A stretch of DNA of 64,000 nucleotides from Clostridium novyi NT (GCF_000014125.1 NC_008593.1:682001-746000), one strand, 5' to 3'; positions 1 to 10,893 are shown, counted from the stretch's first letter. Notes: generated by a model not told the origin, from the sequence alone. Translations and numbers: made by a program.

Positions 1-1499
1 CTCAAAGGGTAAAGATAATATCAAAGTTAACATCATTTACATTTATGAGGTTTTCTCATAGAATATCCATAATAATTGGTGTAATGCTTGTTGTATTATC
101 TAAAGGAATAAGAGAGCATTTAAAAAGAGCATATTCTCTTACTATAGTGTTGCTTTTAGTAGGATCATTATTTACATTTACAAAGGGACTTGATTATGAA
201 GAAGCAATATTTCTACTTATAGTTGCAGCACTACTTAGGTTTTCAAGAAAAGGATATTACAGAGAAAGCGTACCTGTAAAAGGAATTACAGTGTTTATTA
301 TGATACTTGTAAGTGCTGTAAGTATAGGATTTTATGCTATGCTTGGACATAGTATTAGTTTTGCCTTTACAGGATTTAAAAATGGACCTAAAGTATTTGA
401 AATATTTATAACTAGAAAACAATTTACATGTAATGCAATATATGCATTTATTTTAGCGTGGGTAATACTTACAATATATTTTATATTAAAGCCTAAAAGA
501 CCATTTGATATAAAAGTTTCAGATGAAGATATAGATAAATTAAAAGAATTTTTAAAGAAATATGAGGGAAACTATTTAACACATTTATTGTTTATGAGAG
601 ATAAAAATTTTTATTGGGCGCAAGAGGGAAAGGTTTTAATTGCCTACGCAAATATAAGAGATAAGCTAGTAATCCTGGGAGATCCTATTGGAGATGAAAA
701 ATATTTTCAAAAGGCAATTGAAGAAATACAAATATTTGCAGACAAGTATGCCCTTTATCCAGTGTTTTATCAAGTAGCAGAAAAGTACATTACTACCTAT
801 CATGAAAATGGGTATTACTTTTTTAAACTTGGAGAAGAAGCAGTAGTAGATTTAGAAAAATTCAATTTAGAAGGTAAAAAAAGAAAAGATTTAAGACTTG
901 TTAGAAATAGATTTGAAAAAGAAAACATGGAGTTTGAAATTATAGATCCTCCTTTTTCAGGGGAAGTTATGGGAACATTAAAAGAAATATCTGATCAGTG
1001 GCTTAATGGAAGAAAGGAAAAGGGATTTTCACTTGGAGCCTTCGATGAAAAGTATATAAATACTGCGCCAGTTGCTATATTAAAAAATTCAGATAAAGAA
1101 ATAATAGCCTTTGCAACAATGATGCCTAAATACGATAATGGAAAAACAATATCAATAGATTTAATGAGATTTGTAAATGATGCTCCAAATGGAACAATGG
1201 ATACATTATTTTTAAAGATAATGCTTTGGAGTAAAGAAAATGGATACAAATACTTCAATTTGGGTATGGCGCCACTTTCCAACGTAGGTGTTGCACCATT
1301 TGCTCATAAACAAGAAAAACTAGCTAAACTTGTATATAAATTCGGAAACTATTGGTATAGTTTTTCGGGGCTTAGAAGATATAAAGAAAAGTTTACTCCA
1401 AATTGGGAATCCAGATTTTTGGCATATCCTCAATTTATGTCATTGCCTACTTTATTAATTGACTTAGCATTTTTGGTATCTAAAGGCAGAAAAGAATAA
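1..1499 (+). CDS. mprF: MprF-type phosphatidylglycerol lysyltransferase, C-terminal part (5' end outside window)
   Basis: The reading frame is open from base 3, with no stop before the first in-frame ATG at 45, so the gene begins upstream of the window; about 498 residues are visible. The visible part starts with several hydrophobic segments and ends in a large soluble domain of the DUF2156 (LPG synthase C-terminal) type. The motif FNLGMAPLSNVG near the end is typical of this family. MprF enzymes transfer an amino acid, usually lysine or alanine, from aminoacyl-tRNA to phosphatidylglycerol and flip the product outward, which lowers net negative surface charge and raises resistance to cationic peptides. 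Which amino acid is used cannot be read here. The family call is firm; how much is missing upstream is not known. Confidence 0.85.
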   Translation, partial: QRVKIISKLTSFTFMRFSHRISIIIGVMLVVLSKGIREHLKRAYSLTIVLLLVGSLFTFTKGLDYEEAIFLLIVAALLRFSRKGYYRESVPVKGITVFIMILVSAVSIGFYAMLGHSISFAFTGFKNGPKVFEIFITRKQFTCNAIYAFILAWVILTIYFILKPKRPFDIKVSDEDIDKLKEFLKKYEGNYLTHLLFMRDKNFYWAQEGKVLIAYANIRDKLVILGDPIGDEKYFQKAIEEIQIFADKYALYPVFYQVAEKYITTYHENGYYFFKLGEEAVVDLEKFNLEGKKRKDLRLVRNRFEKENMEFEIIDPPFSGEVMGTLKEISDQWLNGRKEKGFSLGAFDEKYINTAPVAILKNSDKEIIAFATMMPKYDNGKTISIDLMRFVNDAPNGTMDTLFLKIMLWSKENGYKYFNLGMAPLSNVGVAPFAHKQEKLAKLVYKFGNYWYSFSGLRRYKEKFTPNWESRFLAYPQFMSLPTLLIDLAFLVSKGRKE

Positions 1500-1541
1500 A
1501 GTATTTAATAAAATTATTAATAAAAAAATAAATAGGTTGAC

Positions 1542-1570
1542 TTAAAGTACAGTAAAAATTATGCTATAAT
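1542..1570 (+). promoter_or_regulatory. Extended -10 promoter upstream of the CNNM/CorC-like gene
   Basis: TATAAT at 1565-1570 is preceded by TG at 1562-1563 (an extended -10), with a weak -35 TTAAAG at 1542-1547 and a 17-base spacer. It lies about 35 bases before the start at 1607. Read from sequence only. Confidence 0.5.
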
Positions 1571-1606
1571 TAACATAAAATATATATTTATAGGAGCGTG
1601 TTTTTA

Positions 1607-2866
1607 TTGGATCCAGACAGTACGTGGCAGTTAATTACTTTAATAATTCTTTTATTATTATCTTCTTTCTTTTCAGCGTCAGAAACAGCTTTAATGTCAT
1701 TAAATAAGTTAAGAGTTAGACATATGATTGATGAAGAAGTAAAAGGATCTGAATTGCTTGGAAAGTTAGTAGAAAAACCAAGTAAATTATTAAGTGCTAT
1801 ATTAATAGGTAACAACGTAGTAAATATCGCTGCATCAGCTCTTGCTACATCCCTTTCAATAACATATTTTGGAGATAAGGGAGTAGGCGTTGCAACAGGA
1901 ATCATGACAATATTAGTTTTAATTTTTGGAGAAATAACTCCAAAATCCATTGCAGCAAGCAATCCTGAAAAAGTATCATTAAAGGTAGCAAAACCAATAT
2001 ACTTTACTACAGTTATATTAAGACCTTTAACAGTTGTATTTGTGGCATTAACAAATAAAATAGTTGGTATATTTGGAGGTAAGGCTAGTATGGGCAAGCC
2101 TCACATAACCGAAGAAGAATTAAAAACTATAGTTGATGTGAGCCATGAAGAAGGTGTATTAGAGGTGGAAGAACGAAAAATGATATACAATGTCTTTGAA
2201 TTTGGAGATTCTCAAGTAAAGGATGTTATGGTGCCAAGAACGGAAATGGCATCAGTAGATATAGATTCAACTTATGATGAAATTCTTGAAGTATTAAAAA
2301 AAGAGCAGTTTTCTCGTATACCTGTATACAAAGATAGCACTGATAATATTATAGGAATTTTGCATATTAAAAAATTAGTTTTCTTTGATAATTCAAAAGA
2401 AAAATTCGATATAACAAAATATATGGTAAAACCATATTTCACTTACGAGTATAAGCCAACTACAGAACTATTTGAAGAAATGAGAAAAGATAGAGTTGCA
2501 ATGACTGTTGTACTTGACGAATACGGTGGAACAGCAGGAATTGTTACTATGGAAGATATGGTAGAAGAAATAGTTGGAGATATAGAAGATGAATACGACA
2601 ATGAACAAAATGATGAAATAAAACTTATCAAAGATGATGAATATATAGTAAAAGGAAGCACAAAAATAGATGAAGTAAATGAAATGTTAGGAATAGATAT
2701 AGAATCAGAAGATTTTGATTCTATAGGTGGATTTGTAATAGGAGAAGTAGGCAGATTTCCTAAAAAAGGTGAGTTTGTAGAATATGATGATGTAAAATTA
2801 ATAATAGAAGAAATCGAGAAAAATAAAATTAAAAAATTAAAGATTTTAAAAAAAGGTAAACCTTAA
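1607..2866 (+). CDS. CNNM/HlyC-CorC family transporter (DUF21, CBS pair, CorC domain)
   Basis: I choose the TTG at 1607 because AGGAG at 1592-1596 lies 10 bases upstream; the in-frame GTG at 1598 almost touches that site and is unlikely to be used. The product is about 419 residues. The order is an N-terminal DUF21 membrane domain (about residues 1-190, with the SASETALMSLNKLR segment), two CBS repeats (roughly 205-330, containing KDVMVPRTEM and the DEYGGTAGIVTMED segment) and a C-terminal CorC/HlyC domain. Relatives are linked to Mg2+ or other divalent cation export and are often mislabelled hemolysins. It stands alone: own promoter in front and a strong terminator behind. The family is clear; the ion is inferred. 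Confidence 0.88.
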   Translation: MDPDSTWQLITLIILLLLSSFFSASETALMSLNKLRVRHMIDEEVKGSELLGKLVEKPSKLLSAILIGNNVVNIAASALATSLSITYFGDKGVGVATGIMTILVLIFGEITPKSIAASNPEKVSLKVAKPIYFTTVILRPLTVVFVALTNKIVGIFGGKASMGKPHITEEELKTIVDVSHEEGVLEVEERKMIYNVFEFGDSQVKDVMVPRTEMASVDIDSTYDEILEVLKKEQFSRIPVYKDSTDNIIGILHIKKLVFFDNSKEKFDITKYMVKPYFTYEYKPTTELFEEMRKDRVAMTVVLDEYGGTAGIVTMEDMVEEIVGDIEDEYDNEQNDEIKLIKDDEYIVKGSTKIDEVNEMLGIDIESEDFDSIGGFVIGEVGRFPKKGEFVEYDDVKLIIEEIEKNKIKKLKILKKGKP

Positions 2867-2870
2867 ACTT

Positions 2871-2908
2871 AAAGTTGTAGATATTTAGTATATCTACAAC
2901 TTTTTATT
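2871..2908 (+). terminator. Rho-independent terminator after the CNNM/CorC-like gene
   Basis: A 13-bp perfect stem (2871-2883 with 2891-2903), a 7-base loop, then a T-rich tract. Confidence 0.88.
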
Positions 2909-2973
2909 TTATAACATTTTAAAAAGATAATCATATAATAACATGAGATAAATAATTAAAATGAGGTGAAAGC

Positions 2974-4251
2974 TTGGTTATTTATGTTGTAAAACCAGGT
3001 GATAATATATATTCTATAGCTAATAGATATGGAATGTCACCAGATAAAATAATTAGAGATAATGAAATAAACAATGTAGACCATCTAGTAATTGGACAGT
3101 CTTTAGTGCTTCTTCCAGAAGATAAAACCTATACTGTAGTAAGTGGAGATTCTCTTTATACAATTGCAAGAAAGTTTAATACAACAGTGCAAAGTATACT
3201 TGGAGTAAATCCTAGTATAACAAATCCTGAGTCCTTATCAGTTGGTCAAGTTATAACAATACCATCCACAAGAAAAATAGGTACCATAGAAGTAAATGGA
3301 TATGCTTATCCTAATATTAATGTAGATGTTTTAAGAAAAACTCTACCTTACTTAACTTATCTTAGTATATTTAATTATGAAGTAACAGCAAGTGGAGAGC
3401 TTGTAGATATTCCTGATGAAAACTTAATAAAAGAGGCAAGAGACGCAGGAGTTGCACCACTTATGGTAATTACCAATATAGACAAAGGAAGAAATTTTAG
3501 TAGTGATATATTAAATTCAATATTTAATAATGAAGATATAAAGCAGAATCTAATAAATAATATAATTGATAAATTACAATCTAAAAATTATTATGGATTA
3601 AATATAGATTTTGAATATGTATATCCTCAAGATAGAGATAAATACAATAGATTTTTATCAGAAATAACAAAAACATTAAATGATTTAGGGTATATAGTAA
3701 ATACAGCAGTTGCACCTAAATATAGAGCCAATCAACCAGGAATATTATATGAATCTCATGATTATCCTTTCCATGGAAATACAGTAAACCATGTTATCAT
3801 AATGACTTATGAATGGGGATATAGCTATGGCCCTCCAATGGCAGTAGCTCCAATTAATGAAGTATCAAGAGTACTTAGCTATGCAGTAACAGAAATACCT
3901 AGTAAAAAAATTCTAATGAGTATTCCAAACTATGGATATGATTGGACTTTACCTTATATGAAAGGATCAGCTGCAAGAACTATATCAAATACAGAAGCCA
4001 TAGATTTAGCAGTGAGAACAGGGTCTATTATAAAGTATGATGAGGGTTCAGCTTCACCATATTTTAATTATTATGATAATTTAGGAAGATCTCATGTTGT
4101 TTGGTTTGAAGATGCTAGAAGTATAAATGAAAAGTTAATGCTTATAAATAGATATAACTTAGGAGGAGTAAGCTACTGGACTATATCAAAATACTTCCCA
4201 CAAAATTGGCTTGTTTTAAATTCATTATATGATGTAAAAAAAGTTATTTGA
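2974..4251 (+). CDS. LysM-LysM-GH18 peptidoglycan hydrolase, SleL/YaaH type
   Basis: The start is TTG with GAGGTG at 2963-2968. The 425-residue product has two LysM repeats (about 3-48 and 52-98; the first begins with YVVKPGDNIYSIANRYGM) followed by a glycoside hydrolase 18 domain (about 105-425). The GH18 catalytic motif reads GLNIDFEYV, with Glu214 as the predicted acid. This arrangement matches spore cortex-lytic N-acetylglucosaminidases (SleL/YaaH). As in those proteins there is no classical signal peptide, which fits mother-cell synthesis and assembly on the spore. It is monocistronic, with a terminator directly after it. The alternative is a vegetative wall hydrolase. Confidence 0.88.
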   Translation: MVIYVVKPGDNIYSIANRYGMSPDKIIRDNEINNVDHLVIGQSLVLLPEDKTYTVVSGDSLYTIARKFNTTVQSILGVNPSITNPESLSVGQVITIPSTRKIGTIEVNGYAYPNINVDVLRKTLPYLTYLSIFNYEVTASGELVDIPDENLIKEARDAGVAPLMVITNIDKGRNFSSDILNSIFNNEDIKQNLINNIIDKLQSKNYYGLNIDFEYVYPQDRDKYNRFLSEITKTLNDLGYIVNTAVAPKYRANQPGILYESHDYPFHGNTVNHVIIMTYEWGYSYGPPMAVAPINEVSRVLSYAVTEIPSKKILMSIPNYGYDWTLPYMKGSAARTISNTEAIDLAVRTGSIIKYDEGSASPYFNYYDNLGRSHVVWFEDARSINEKLMLINRYNLGGVSYWTISKYFPQNWLVLNSLYDVKKVI

Positions 4252-4255
4252 TTTC

Positions 4256-4303
4256 ATTTAAATCCTTGGAAATAATGCTAAGTTTCCAGGGATTTAAATA
4301 TTT
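4256..4303 (+). terminator. Terminator after the SleL-like gene
   Basis: A 17-bp stem with one wobble pair (4256-4272 with 4283-4299), 10-base loop and a short AT-rich tail. The T tract is weak, so termination may be partial. Confidence 0.65.
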
Positions 4304-4396
4304 ATTGCACTAGTTGTTATAAAATAATATGGTTTTAGTGTATAATTATATATATATTGGCAAACTTTAAGTGAAAAGATGTGGGGAGGGAAGATT

Positions 4397-6391
4397 TTGA
4401 AGAAAAGAAGATTTTTTATAATGTCTATATTCATGTGCATTTTTACACTGTTTAAAGTTAAAACCGTAAGTGCTTTAGATGAAAAATATTCAAAGGTAGA
4501 TGCACATAAAACTTGGACAATTACTTTCAGTGACAAGCTAAGCTATGATACGGCAGTAAGACTTATAAAGGTTAAAGATAGGAATGGAGAAAAAGTAAGT
4601 GCTAGATTAGAACTTAAAAATGACGAAAAAACAGTAAAAGTAAAAGCACCTATAAGAGGATATATACAAGGAGAAACGTATTCTTTAAATATAGAAAAAG
4701 AAATATATTCTAAAAATAGAGATAAAAAATTAAAAGAATTTAAAAAGGTGGATTTTAGAGTGAAATGTGATAATCCTTTTAAAGATATGATTAGTATAGA
4801 ACCTGAAGACACCATAAAAGCTATAGGTACAAAAAAATACATATTTAATAAAATGCAAAAGCTTTCTAATTTAAACGGAAAAACATTAGAGGAAAATGGG
4901 TGGAAATTAAGAGTTATACAATACAATGAATTAAAAGACACAAAAGGACTTATTATAAACACAGATAATGCACAAAATATACAACTTCCTTTTAAACTAA
5001 ATGGATGGCTTGGAGTTTATGTTGGATATTTAAATGATACAGAAGAAATAACTTTGAAGGTTAAAGAGAAAAATATAACCAGTACCTATATAAATCATAA
5101 CTACAAGAAAAATAGGAAAAACAAATATATTAATGAAGGGTTTATTTTTGCAAATGATTTTAAGGATGATGTTATAGAAATATGTCCTAAGAAGGGAAAA
5201 GCTACTCATATAGCATATATAAAACTAGTTTCATTGAATAAAGAACAAATTAAAGCTTATAATGAAAAAACATATTCTGTAGACAGCAATGTAGTGTATG
5301 ATAATGATGGATTTACAGATTTCTTTTGGGGAAGATACCCAAGTGTACAATCCTTAGAAGAATTACCATTAAATTTAGTGACAAAAGTAGATGCACATGA
5401 ACTAAATTGGACAGTTGGAACTACAGGACTTTTAAATTACAACAGTAAATATGCAGGAGATGCCTTTGAAGATTTTTATAAATACCAATATGAAGTAAGA
5501 GAAGGAGACAAACTTGCAAGAAAGCAAATATTAAATATACTAGATACTTCAGGAAAATCAACATTAGGAGTCGTAGCAGACAAGGGAAAAACACTGGGTA
5601 TGAAAGTAAATGGATGCTTAAGGATGAATACATTTTATCCAAATGACTACACAAGATATTTAAATGGTTCTATGTATGATGACTTTTATGACTGTCATCA
5701 AAATGGAGGATATATGTTAAGTTACTATTATCCTAAATATAGAAACTATATATTAAATGTACTAAAAGAAATTTCAAATACAGAAAATGTTCAAGGTATA
5801 ACATTAGATTTTTGTAGATATCCATATATTATGGGAAGTGAATCTACACTAAAAGAAAAGATAGACATAATGAATTACTTTATGAAAAAAGTTAGACAAG
5901 AAATACCTTCAAAAAAAATAACAGTAAGATTTCCGTACTTGGATCCAAAATCATATGGACTTGATGTTAAAACATGGGTTAATGAAGGACTTGTTGATAG
6001 AATAATACCATCAGTAATTTCATATGAAGATTTCTTTAATTTAGACAAATATTCAAAACTAGTAAGAGGCACAAATGTAGAATTGTATCTTGGAATATCT
6101 GCAAATGTAGAAGGTGGAGATGCTACAAAGGATTCAGAAAGCCTAGATGAAGATGGAAAATTACCAGGAAATAAATATTTAACACCTGAAGAGTATATTT
6201 ATAGAGCATATGAAGGGTACAAAGCAGGTGCAAAGGGAATATTTATGTTTAACACATTAAATGCACTAGATATTGAAAAGGATGTATCACCTATGTATAA
6301 ATTAATAGGGAATAAAGCTAAAGTAAACAAGTGGTATCAGCTAGAATATGAATCATATTTAGTTAATTATAAAGTAGATTTATATGTATAA
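4397..6391 (+). CDS. Exported SbsA-Ig plus GHL10-type glycoside hydrolase-like protein
   Basis: The upstream ATG at 4379 contains the ribosome-binding site in its own codons (GGGGAGGG, 4383-4390), so TTG at 4397 is the better start, giving about 664 residues. A signal peptide (ending near VSA) leads into an SbsA-type Ig-like domain (about 30-125, KTWTITFSDKLS through the ETYSLNIEKEI segment). This resembles the domain of the exported protein at 20453. After a middle region, the C-terminal half (about 310-640) carries GITLDFCRYPYI and a GAKGIFMFN strand, typical of the GHL10/DUF187 TIM-barrel family. The substrate is unknown; a surface glycan is likely. The gene lies alone between two terminators. 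Confidence 0.72.
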   Translation: MKKRRFFIMSIFMCIFTLFKVKTVSALDEKYSKVDAHKTWTITFSDKLSYDTAVRLIKVKDRNGEKVSARLELKNDEKTVKVKAPIRGYIQGETYSLNIEKEIYSKNRDKKLKEFKKVDFRVKCDNPFKDMISIEPEDTIKAIGTKKYIFNKMQKLSNLNGKTLEENGWKLRVIQYNELKDTKGLIINTDNAQNIQLPFKLNGWLGVYVGYLNDTEEITLKVKEKNITSTYINHNYKKNRKNKYINEGFIFANDFKDDVIEICPKKGKATHIAYIKLVSLNKEQIKAYNEKTYSVDSNVVYDNDGFTDFFWGRYPSVQSLEELPLNLVTKVDAHELNWTVGTTGLLNYNSKYAGDAFEDFYKYQYEVREGDKLARKQILNILDTSGKSTLGVVADKGKTLGMKVNGCLRMNTFYPNDYTRYLNGSMYDDFYDCHQNGGYMLSYYYPKYRNYILNVLKEISNTENVQGITLDFCRYPYIMGSESTLKEKIDIMNYFMKKVRQEIPSKKITVRFPYLDPKSYGLDVKTWVNEGLVDRIIPSVISYEDFFNLDKYSKLVRGTNVELYLGISANVEGGDATKDSESLDEDGKLPGNKYLTPEEYIYRAYEGYKAGAKGIFMFNTLNALDIEKDVSPMYKLIGNKAKVNKWYQLEYESYLVNYKVDLYV

Positions 6392-6434
6392 AAAGTATAC
6401 TTATTATAAAAGTATATTTAATAAATTGTAAGAT

Positions 6435-6464
6435 AAAAAGCTAAGGAAAAAATCCTTAGCTTTT
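6435..6464. terminator. Bidirectional terminator between the GHL10-type gene and fbp
   Basis: A 12-bp perfect stem (6436-6447 with 6453-6464), 5-base loop, A-rich on one side and T-rich on the other, so it can serve both convergent genes. Its right arm overlaps the last codons of fbp. Confidence 0.85.
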
Positions 6465-8453
6465 GCTGTCTTGTTCTTTAATAAGACCTTTTCTATATGC
6501 AATTAATAACATTTTAAGTTCAGCTATTTGTTTCTTTAATTCTTTTCCTATATCTGTATCAGCAACTCTTTTTCTCGATACAACTTGTTCAAGAATAATT
6601 GTTGAAGATAAAATATCTTTTTCTTCCTCAATGGCCTTTCTAATAGAAGAAAAAGGTTCATGAGAACTTAAAAGAAGTCCATAGGAATTATATATTAAAG
6701 TATATCCTGCAATACCTGTTTCAGGTTGATATGCCCTACAAAAACCACCATCTATAACCAAAAGTTTTCCATTAGCTTTAATAGGATTTTCACCAGCTTT
6801 AGTTTTAACAGGAATATGTCCATTTATTACATGAGAACAATCAGGGTCAAGTCCAAATTCCTTTAAAATATTTGTAACGACTTTTTCATTTGATCTATAC
6901 TTGTAATAAGGATTTCTATATTCAATATGAGTACCCTTGTCATCTATAAAGTATCTTTCAAGAGTAGTCATTCTTAATTTACCAAATTCAGGTGAATTAG
7001 GACCGCACCATAAATACCACATCATATCAAGTGCAAATCTTTTAGCGGAAGAACCATTTTTAAAGAAAAATGCTTCTCTTGCAAGTGAGTCAAACTTATC
7101 TAAAAGAGATTTTCCACTATAGCGTACTCCGTCAATTGTTATTTCTTTAAATGTACCATCTTCATTAAGAGGCACACATCCATGATACAATAAATTTGAA
7201 TTATAAACTAGATACATAGATCCTTTACTATACATAAAACGGATATGTCTTTGAAGCTTTTCACTATTTACAAAAGAACGAGTAAGCTTCTTTATTAAAT
7301 CGTCTTCATTTTCTGTAAGCTTATATGGATCTTTTGGATCTACAGTAGGAAAAAAAGTATCATTTAATTTGTAAATGTGTCCATCAAGATCTATTGTACC
7401 TTTTTCATAATTAATTTTATCTAATAGCAACTGGTCGTCCATTTTAAACTCAGGATGATTTTTTATTATTTGTCCTTGAAGTTTAAATTGAATTATAGCA
7501 ATTGCCTTGTGCATTTTGGATATTAAATTAAGTTCATTTTGAGTAAGTTCCTTATTAATAGTCTTAGGAATAAAACTATTGCAAGGATCGTTTTCGTAAA
7601 CATCCATGGCAAAGGTAGCTAGAGGAAGTAAATTTATACCGTAACCGTCTTCAATTGTATTTAAATTAGCGTATCTTAGAGAGATTCTAAGAACATTACA
7701 TATACAAGCTTCAGAACCAGCAGCAGCACCCATCCACAAAATATCGTGATTTCCCCATTGTATATCAACTGAATGGTGCTTCATTAATTCTTCCATTATA
7801 ATTTCCGCACCAGGACCTCTATCATAAATATCCCCTATAATATGAAGTCTATCAACTACCAATCTTTGAATAACCTTTGAAATAGCAGTTATAAACTCAG
7901 GCGCTCTATCAATATCAATAATAGTAGAAACTATACCATTATAATACTCATGTTTATTTATAGTTCCATCATGTTCGTGAAGTAATTCTTCTATTATATA
8001 AGCAAAATCATGAGGTAAAGCTTTTCTAACTTTAGAGCGAGTATACTTAGAAGATACTACTCTACAAAGCTCAATAAGTCTGTATAAAGTTATTTTGTAC
8101 CAATCACTTAAATCCTTTTCAGATTGCTTAATAAGTTCTAACTTTTGCTCAGGATAATAAATAACCGTGGCCAAAGTTAATTTTTCATTATCCCTAAGAG
8201 AATTTCCAAAAACATCATCTATTTTACGTTTAATAACACCAGAGGCGTTTTTTAATACGTGAGTAAAGGATTCATACTCTCCATGAATATCACTTAAAAA
8301 GTGTTCTGTACTTTTAGGTAAATTTAATATAGCCTCTAAATTTACTATTTCGGTACTTGCAGAAGAGATATTTGGATATTGATTAGCTAGTAATTTTAAA
8401 TATCTTAAGTCTTTTTTGATTAAATCTAAATTGTTTTCGTCACAGAAGGTCAT
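6456..8453 (-). CDS. fbp: Fructose-1,6-bisphosphatase, class III
   Basis: The 665-residue protein matches the length and style of the Firmicutes FBPase family (FBPase_2). This family hydrolyses fructose 1,6-bisphosphate to fructose 6-phosphate in gluconeogenesis and is unrelated in fold to the class I enzymes. Metallophosphatase motifs are visible: [11 protein letters not shown], then [11 protein letters not shown] and [11 protein letters not shown], and a late NGHIPVK. The ATG at 8453 has a strong site, GGGGAGG, at 8461-8467. It is convergent with the upstream glycosidase gene and divergent from the two-component system. The enzyme would supply hexose phosphate for sugar nucleotides used by the polysaccharide locus, although it has no operon link to it. 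Confidence 0.95.
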   Translation of the reverse strand: MTFCDENNLDLIKKDLRYLKLLANQYPNISSASTEIVNLEAILNLPKSTEHFLSDIHGEYESFTHVLKNASGVIKRKIDDVFGNSLRDNEKLTLATVIYYPEQKLELIKQSEKDLSDWYKITLYRLIELCRVVSSKYTRSKVRKALPHDFAYIIEELLHEHDGTINKHEYYNGIVSTIIDIDRAPEFITAISKVIQRLVVDRLHIIGDIYDRGPGAEIIMEELMKHHSVDIQWGNHDILWMGAAAGSEACICNVLRISLRYANLNTIEDGYGINLLPLATFAMDVYENDPCNSFIPKTINKELTQNELNLISKMHKAIAIIQFKLQGQIIKNHPEFKMDDQLLLDKINYEKGTIDLDGHIYKLNDTFFPTVDPKDPYKLTENEDDLIKKLTRSFVNSEKLQRHIRFMYSKGSMYLVYNSNLLYHGCVPLNEDGTFKEITIDGVRYSGKSLLDKFDSLAREAFFFKNGSSAKRFALDMMWYLWCGPNSPEFGKLRMTTLERYFIDDKGTHIEYRNPYYKYRSNEKVVTNILKEFGLDPDCSHVINGHIPVKTKAGENPIKANGKLLVIDGGFCRAYQPETGIAGYTLIYNSYGLLLSSHEPFSSIRKAIEEEKDILSSTIILEQVVSRKRVADTDIGKELKKQIAELKMLLIAYRKGLIKEQDSKS

Positions 8454-8700
8454 CCCGTTTCCTCCCCCTATAAAATATTGACCTATAATATTATATCATA
8501 TTATTAATTTTATAAAAGATTGAATATATTAATGTATATTATTAAATATAAATAATACTCAATTTTCGTATAAAATGCAAGTGATATATGTTATTTGTTA
8601 TAAATTTTTTAATTGTGATACCATAATGAAAATATAAATAATGAAGTAGAAAAATTAAATATTGTGATAAAATTAAGTATATAGTTAAAGGAGGATATTT

Positions 8701-9369
8701 ATGCAAATATTAATTATAGAAGATGAAGAAAGAATGAGAAAGTTACTAAAGGATTACTTTAAGCGTAGTGGATTTTCTGTTTTAGAAGCGGAGGATGGAG
8801 TAAAGGGATTAAAAGTTTTCAAAGAAAATTCAGTTGATTTAGTCATACTAGATATTATGATACCATGTTTAGATGGGTGGACAGTTTGCAAAAGTATAAG
8901 ACAAAATTCAAAAGTTCCAATAATAATGCTCACAGCTAAAAGTGAGGAAGAAGATAAACTTTTAGGATATGAACTTGGATGTGATGATTATGTGACAAAA
9001 CCATTTAGTCCTAAAGTACTAGTGGCAAAGGTGAAGGCACTATTAAAAAGAAGTGGAATAGAAGAAAAAGAAACTAATATAAAAAACTACAATGGACTTT
9101 ACATAAATAAACTTTCAAATGAAGTTAAAATTCATGGAGAGATAGTAAATTTATCCCCTAAAGAATATGATTTGTTAATATTTTTTGTGAATAATATAGA
9201 CATTGTATTAAGCCGTGATACTATTTTAGATAAAGTATGGGGATTTGATTATGATGGGGGACTTAGAACAGTGGACACTCATGTAAAAAGGCTTAGAGAA
9301 AAGTTAAAAGAAAAATCAAATTATATAGTTACAGTAAGGGGAAAAGGATATAAATTTGAGGTGGAATAA
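8701..9369 (+). CDS. OmpR/PhoB-family response regulator
   Basis: 222 residues. The receiver domain (1-115) has the acidic pocket IIEDEE, phospho-acceptor Asp51 in VILDIMIP and the conserved Lys100 in VTKPFSP. The C-terminal winged helix (about 125-222) has the usual LSPKEYDLL and TVDTHVKRLREKL motifs. AAAGGAGG lies just before the ATG. The kinase gene starts 3 bases after this stop, so the two form a two-gene operon. Targets are not visible from sequence; the nearby convergent htrA gene suggests, but does not show, an envelope stress role. Confidence 0.93.
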   Translation: MQILIIEDEERMRKLLKDYFKRSGFSVLEAEDGVKGLKVFKENSVDLVILDIMIPCLDGWTVCKSIRQNSKVPIIMLTAKSEEEDKLLGYELGCDDYVTKPFSPKVLVAKVKALLKRSGIEEKETNIKNYNGLYINKLSNEVKIHGEIVNLSPKEYDLLIFFVNNIDIVLSRDTILDKVWGFDYDGGLRTVDTHVKRLREKLKEKSNYIVTVRGKGYKFEVE

Positions 9370-9372
9370 ATA

Positions 9373-10893
9373 ATGAAAAAATTTATTATGAAAAAGAGTA
9401 TAACATTAAAACTATTTATGACTACAGTTATATTTTTTGTATTGTTCATAACAACTCAACTTGTATTTCAATCTTTGTTTTTTCAAAGCTTTTATACAAA
9501 TAGGAAAATTACTAGATTAAAAGATAATTTTAAGGGGTTTGAGGCAAAATATATTATGAATTTTAGAGATTCAGAAGCCACTCTTTTTAATATAAAAAAG
9601 TTTGAAAGAGACAATAATGCAAAAATAGTTATACTAGAAAGTAATGGACTTTTAAGCTACATAACAGATAGCAAAGAAGAGTTAAAGGACACAAATAAGG
9701 TTAGCATAATTCAGTCTATAATAGAGCAATGGACATCAAACCCAGAAGCCTTTAAAAAAATCCAAGAGCAGGGTAAAACAATAACCTATATATTTAACGA
9801 TAAATATTATAATTTAAAACACATAGTTGCATTAACTCCTGTAATAATAAACAATCATGCAGGAAAGGTTTTGTTTGCAGTATCATCACTTCAGCCAGTA
9901 GATGAAGCTGTAAAAGTAATGAAGGATTTTTACATATACACTTATATAATAGCAATTATACTAATTTTAATATTGTCATCAATATATTCAAAGATGATAT
10001 CAAAACCCCTTGTGAACCTAAACAATGTGGCACTTAAAATGGCAAAGCTAGATTTTAATGAAAAGTGTGAAACTTCAAGGGAAGATGAAATAGGAAGTCT
10101 TGCTAAAACTTTAAATTTCTTATCACATAATTTAAATTCTGCTCTATCATCATTAAAGGAAAGTAACAGTAAATTAAAAAAGGATATAGAAAGAGAAAAA
10201 GAGTTAGAAATAATGAGAAAAGAATTTGTAGCAGCGGTATCTCATGAACTTAAAACTCCTATAAGCTTAATAGAAGGATATGCAGAGGGAATAAAGGATA
10301 ATATATTTGAAGAAGAAGACAGAGAATACTATATAAATGTAATAATAGATGAAGCTGAAAAGATGGGAATGCTTGTTACGGATATGTTAGAACTTTCAAG
10401 ACTTGAATCGGGAACCATAAAAATAAATATAAAAAACTTCTATATAAATAATCTAATAAATAATGTAGTTAAAAAATTAAGTAAAATAGATGAAGATAAA
10501 AATTTTACTAATAGAATTAATATAGAATGTTCACTTAAAGATGATTTACAAGTTCTCGGTGATGAACCTAAAATACAGCAGGTTATAACTAATTTTCTTA
10601 CCAATGCCATTAGATACACTAAGCCTAAAGGTAATATATATGTTTCAACTAAGTTAATGAATAATAAGATTCTAATAGAAGTTGAAAATGAAGGGGAGCA
10701 CATAGATGAAAAAGAACTTTCACGGATATGGGATAAGTTCTACAAACTAGATAAGTCTAGAAATAGAAAGCTTGGAGGAACAGGACTTGGTCTTGCCATA
10801 GTAAAAAACATATTAGAGCTTCATAGTAGTGAATATGGAGTGGTTAACACAAAAATGGGAGTTAAGTTTTATTTTACATTAAATAAGGCATAA
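9373..10893 (+). CDS. Membrane sensor histidine kinase, partner of the preceding regulator
   Basis: 506 residues: a transmembrane segment at about 15-35, an extracellular sensor domain to about 190, a second transmembrane segment (about 193-213), HAMP, and a HisKA domain with His291 in AAVSHELKTPISL. The HATPase domain has the DKFYKLDKSRNRKLGGTG and GLGLAIVKNIL G boxes. It would phosphorylate the upstream regulator. The sensor region has no motif I can name, so the signal is unknown. It is co-transcribed with the regulator and ends at a bidirectional terminator. Confidence 0.92.
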   Translation: MKKFIMKKSITLKLFMTTVIFFVLFITTQLVFQSLFFQSFYTNRKITRLKDNFKGFEAKYIMNFRDSEATLFNIKKFERDNNAKIVILESNGLLSYITDSKEELKDTNKVSIIQSIIEQWTSNPEAFKKIQEQGKTITYIFNDKYYNLKHIVALTPVIINNHAGKVLFAVSSLQPVDEAVKVMKDFYIYTYIIAIILILILSSIYSKMISKPLVNLNNVALKMAKLDFNEKCETSREDEIGSLAKTLNFLSHNLNSALSSLKESNSKLKKDIEREKELEIMRKEFVAAVSHELKTPISLIEGYAEGIKDNIFEEEDREYYINVIIDEAEKMGMLVTDMLELSRLESGTIKINIKNFYINNLINNVVKKLSKIDEDKNFTNRINIECSLKDDLQVLGDEPKIQQVITNFLTNAIRYTKPKGNIYVSTKLMNNKILIEVENEGEHIDEKELSRIWDKFYKLDKSRNRKLGGTGLGLAIVKNILELHSSEYGVVNTKMGVKFYFTLNKA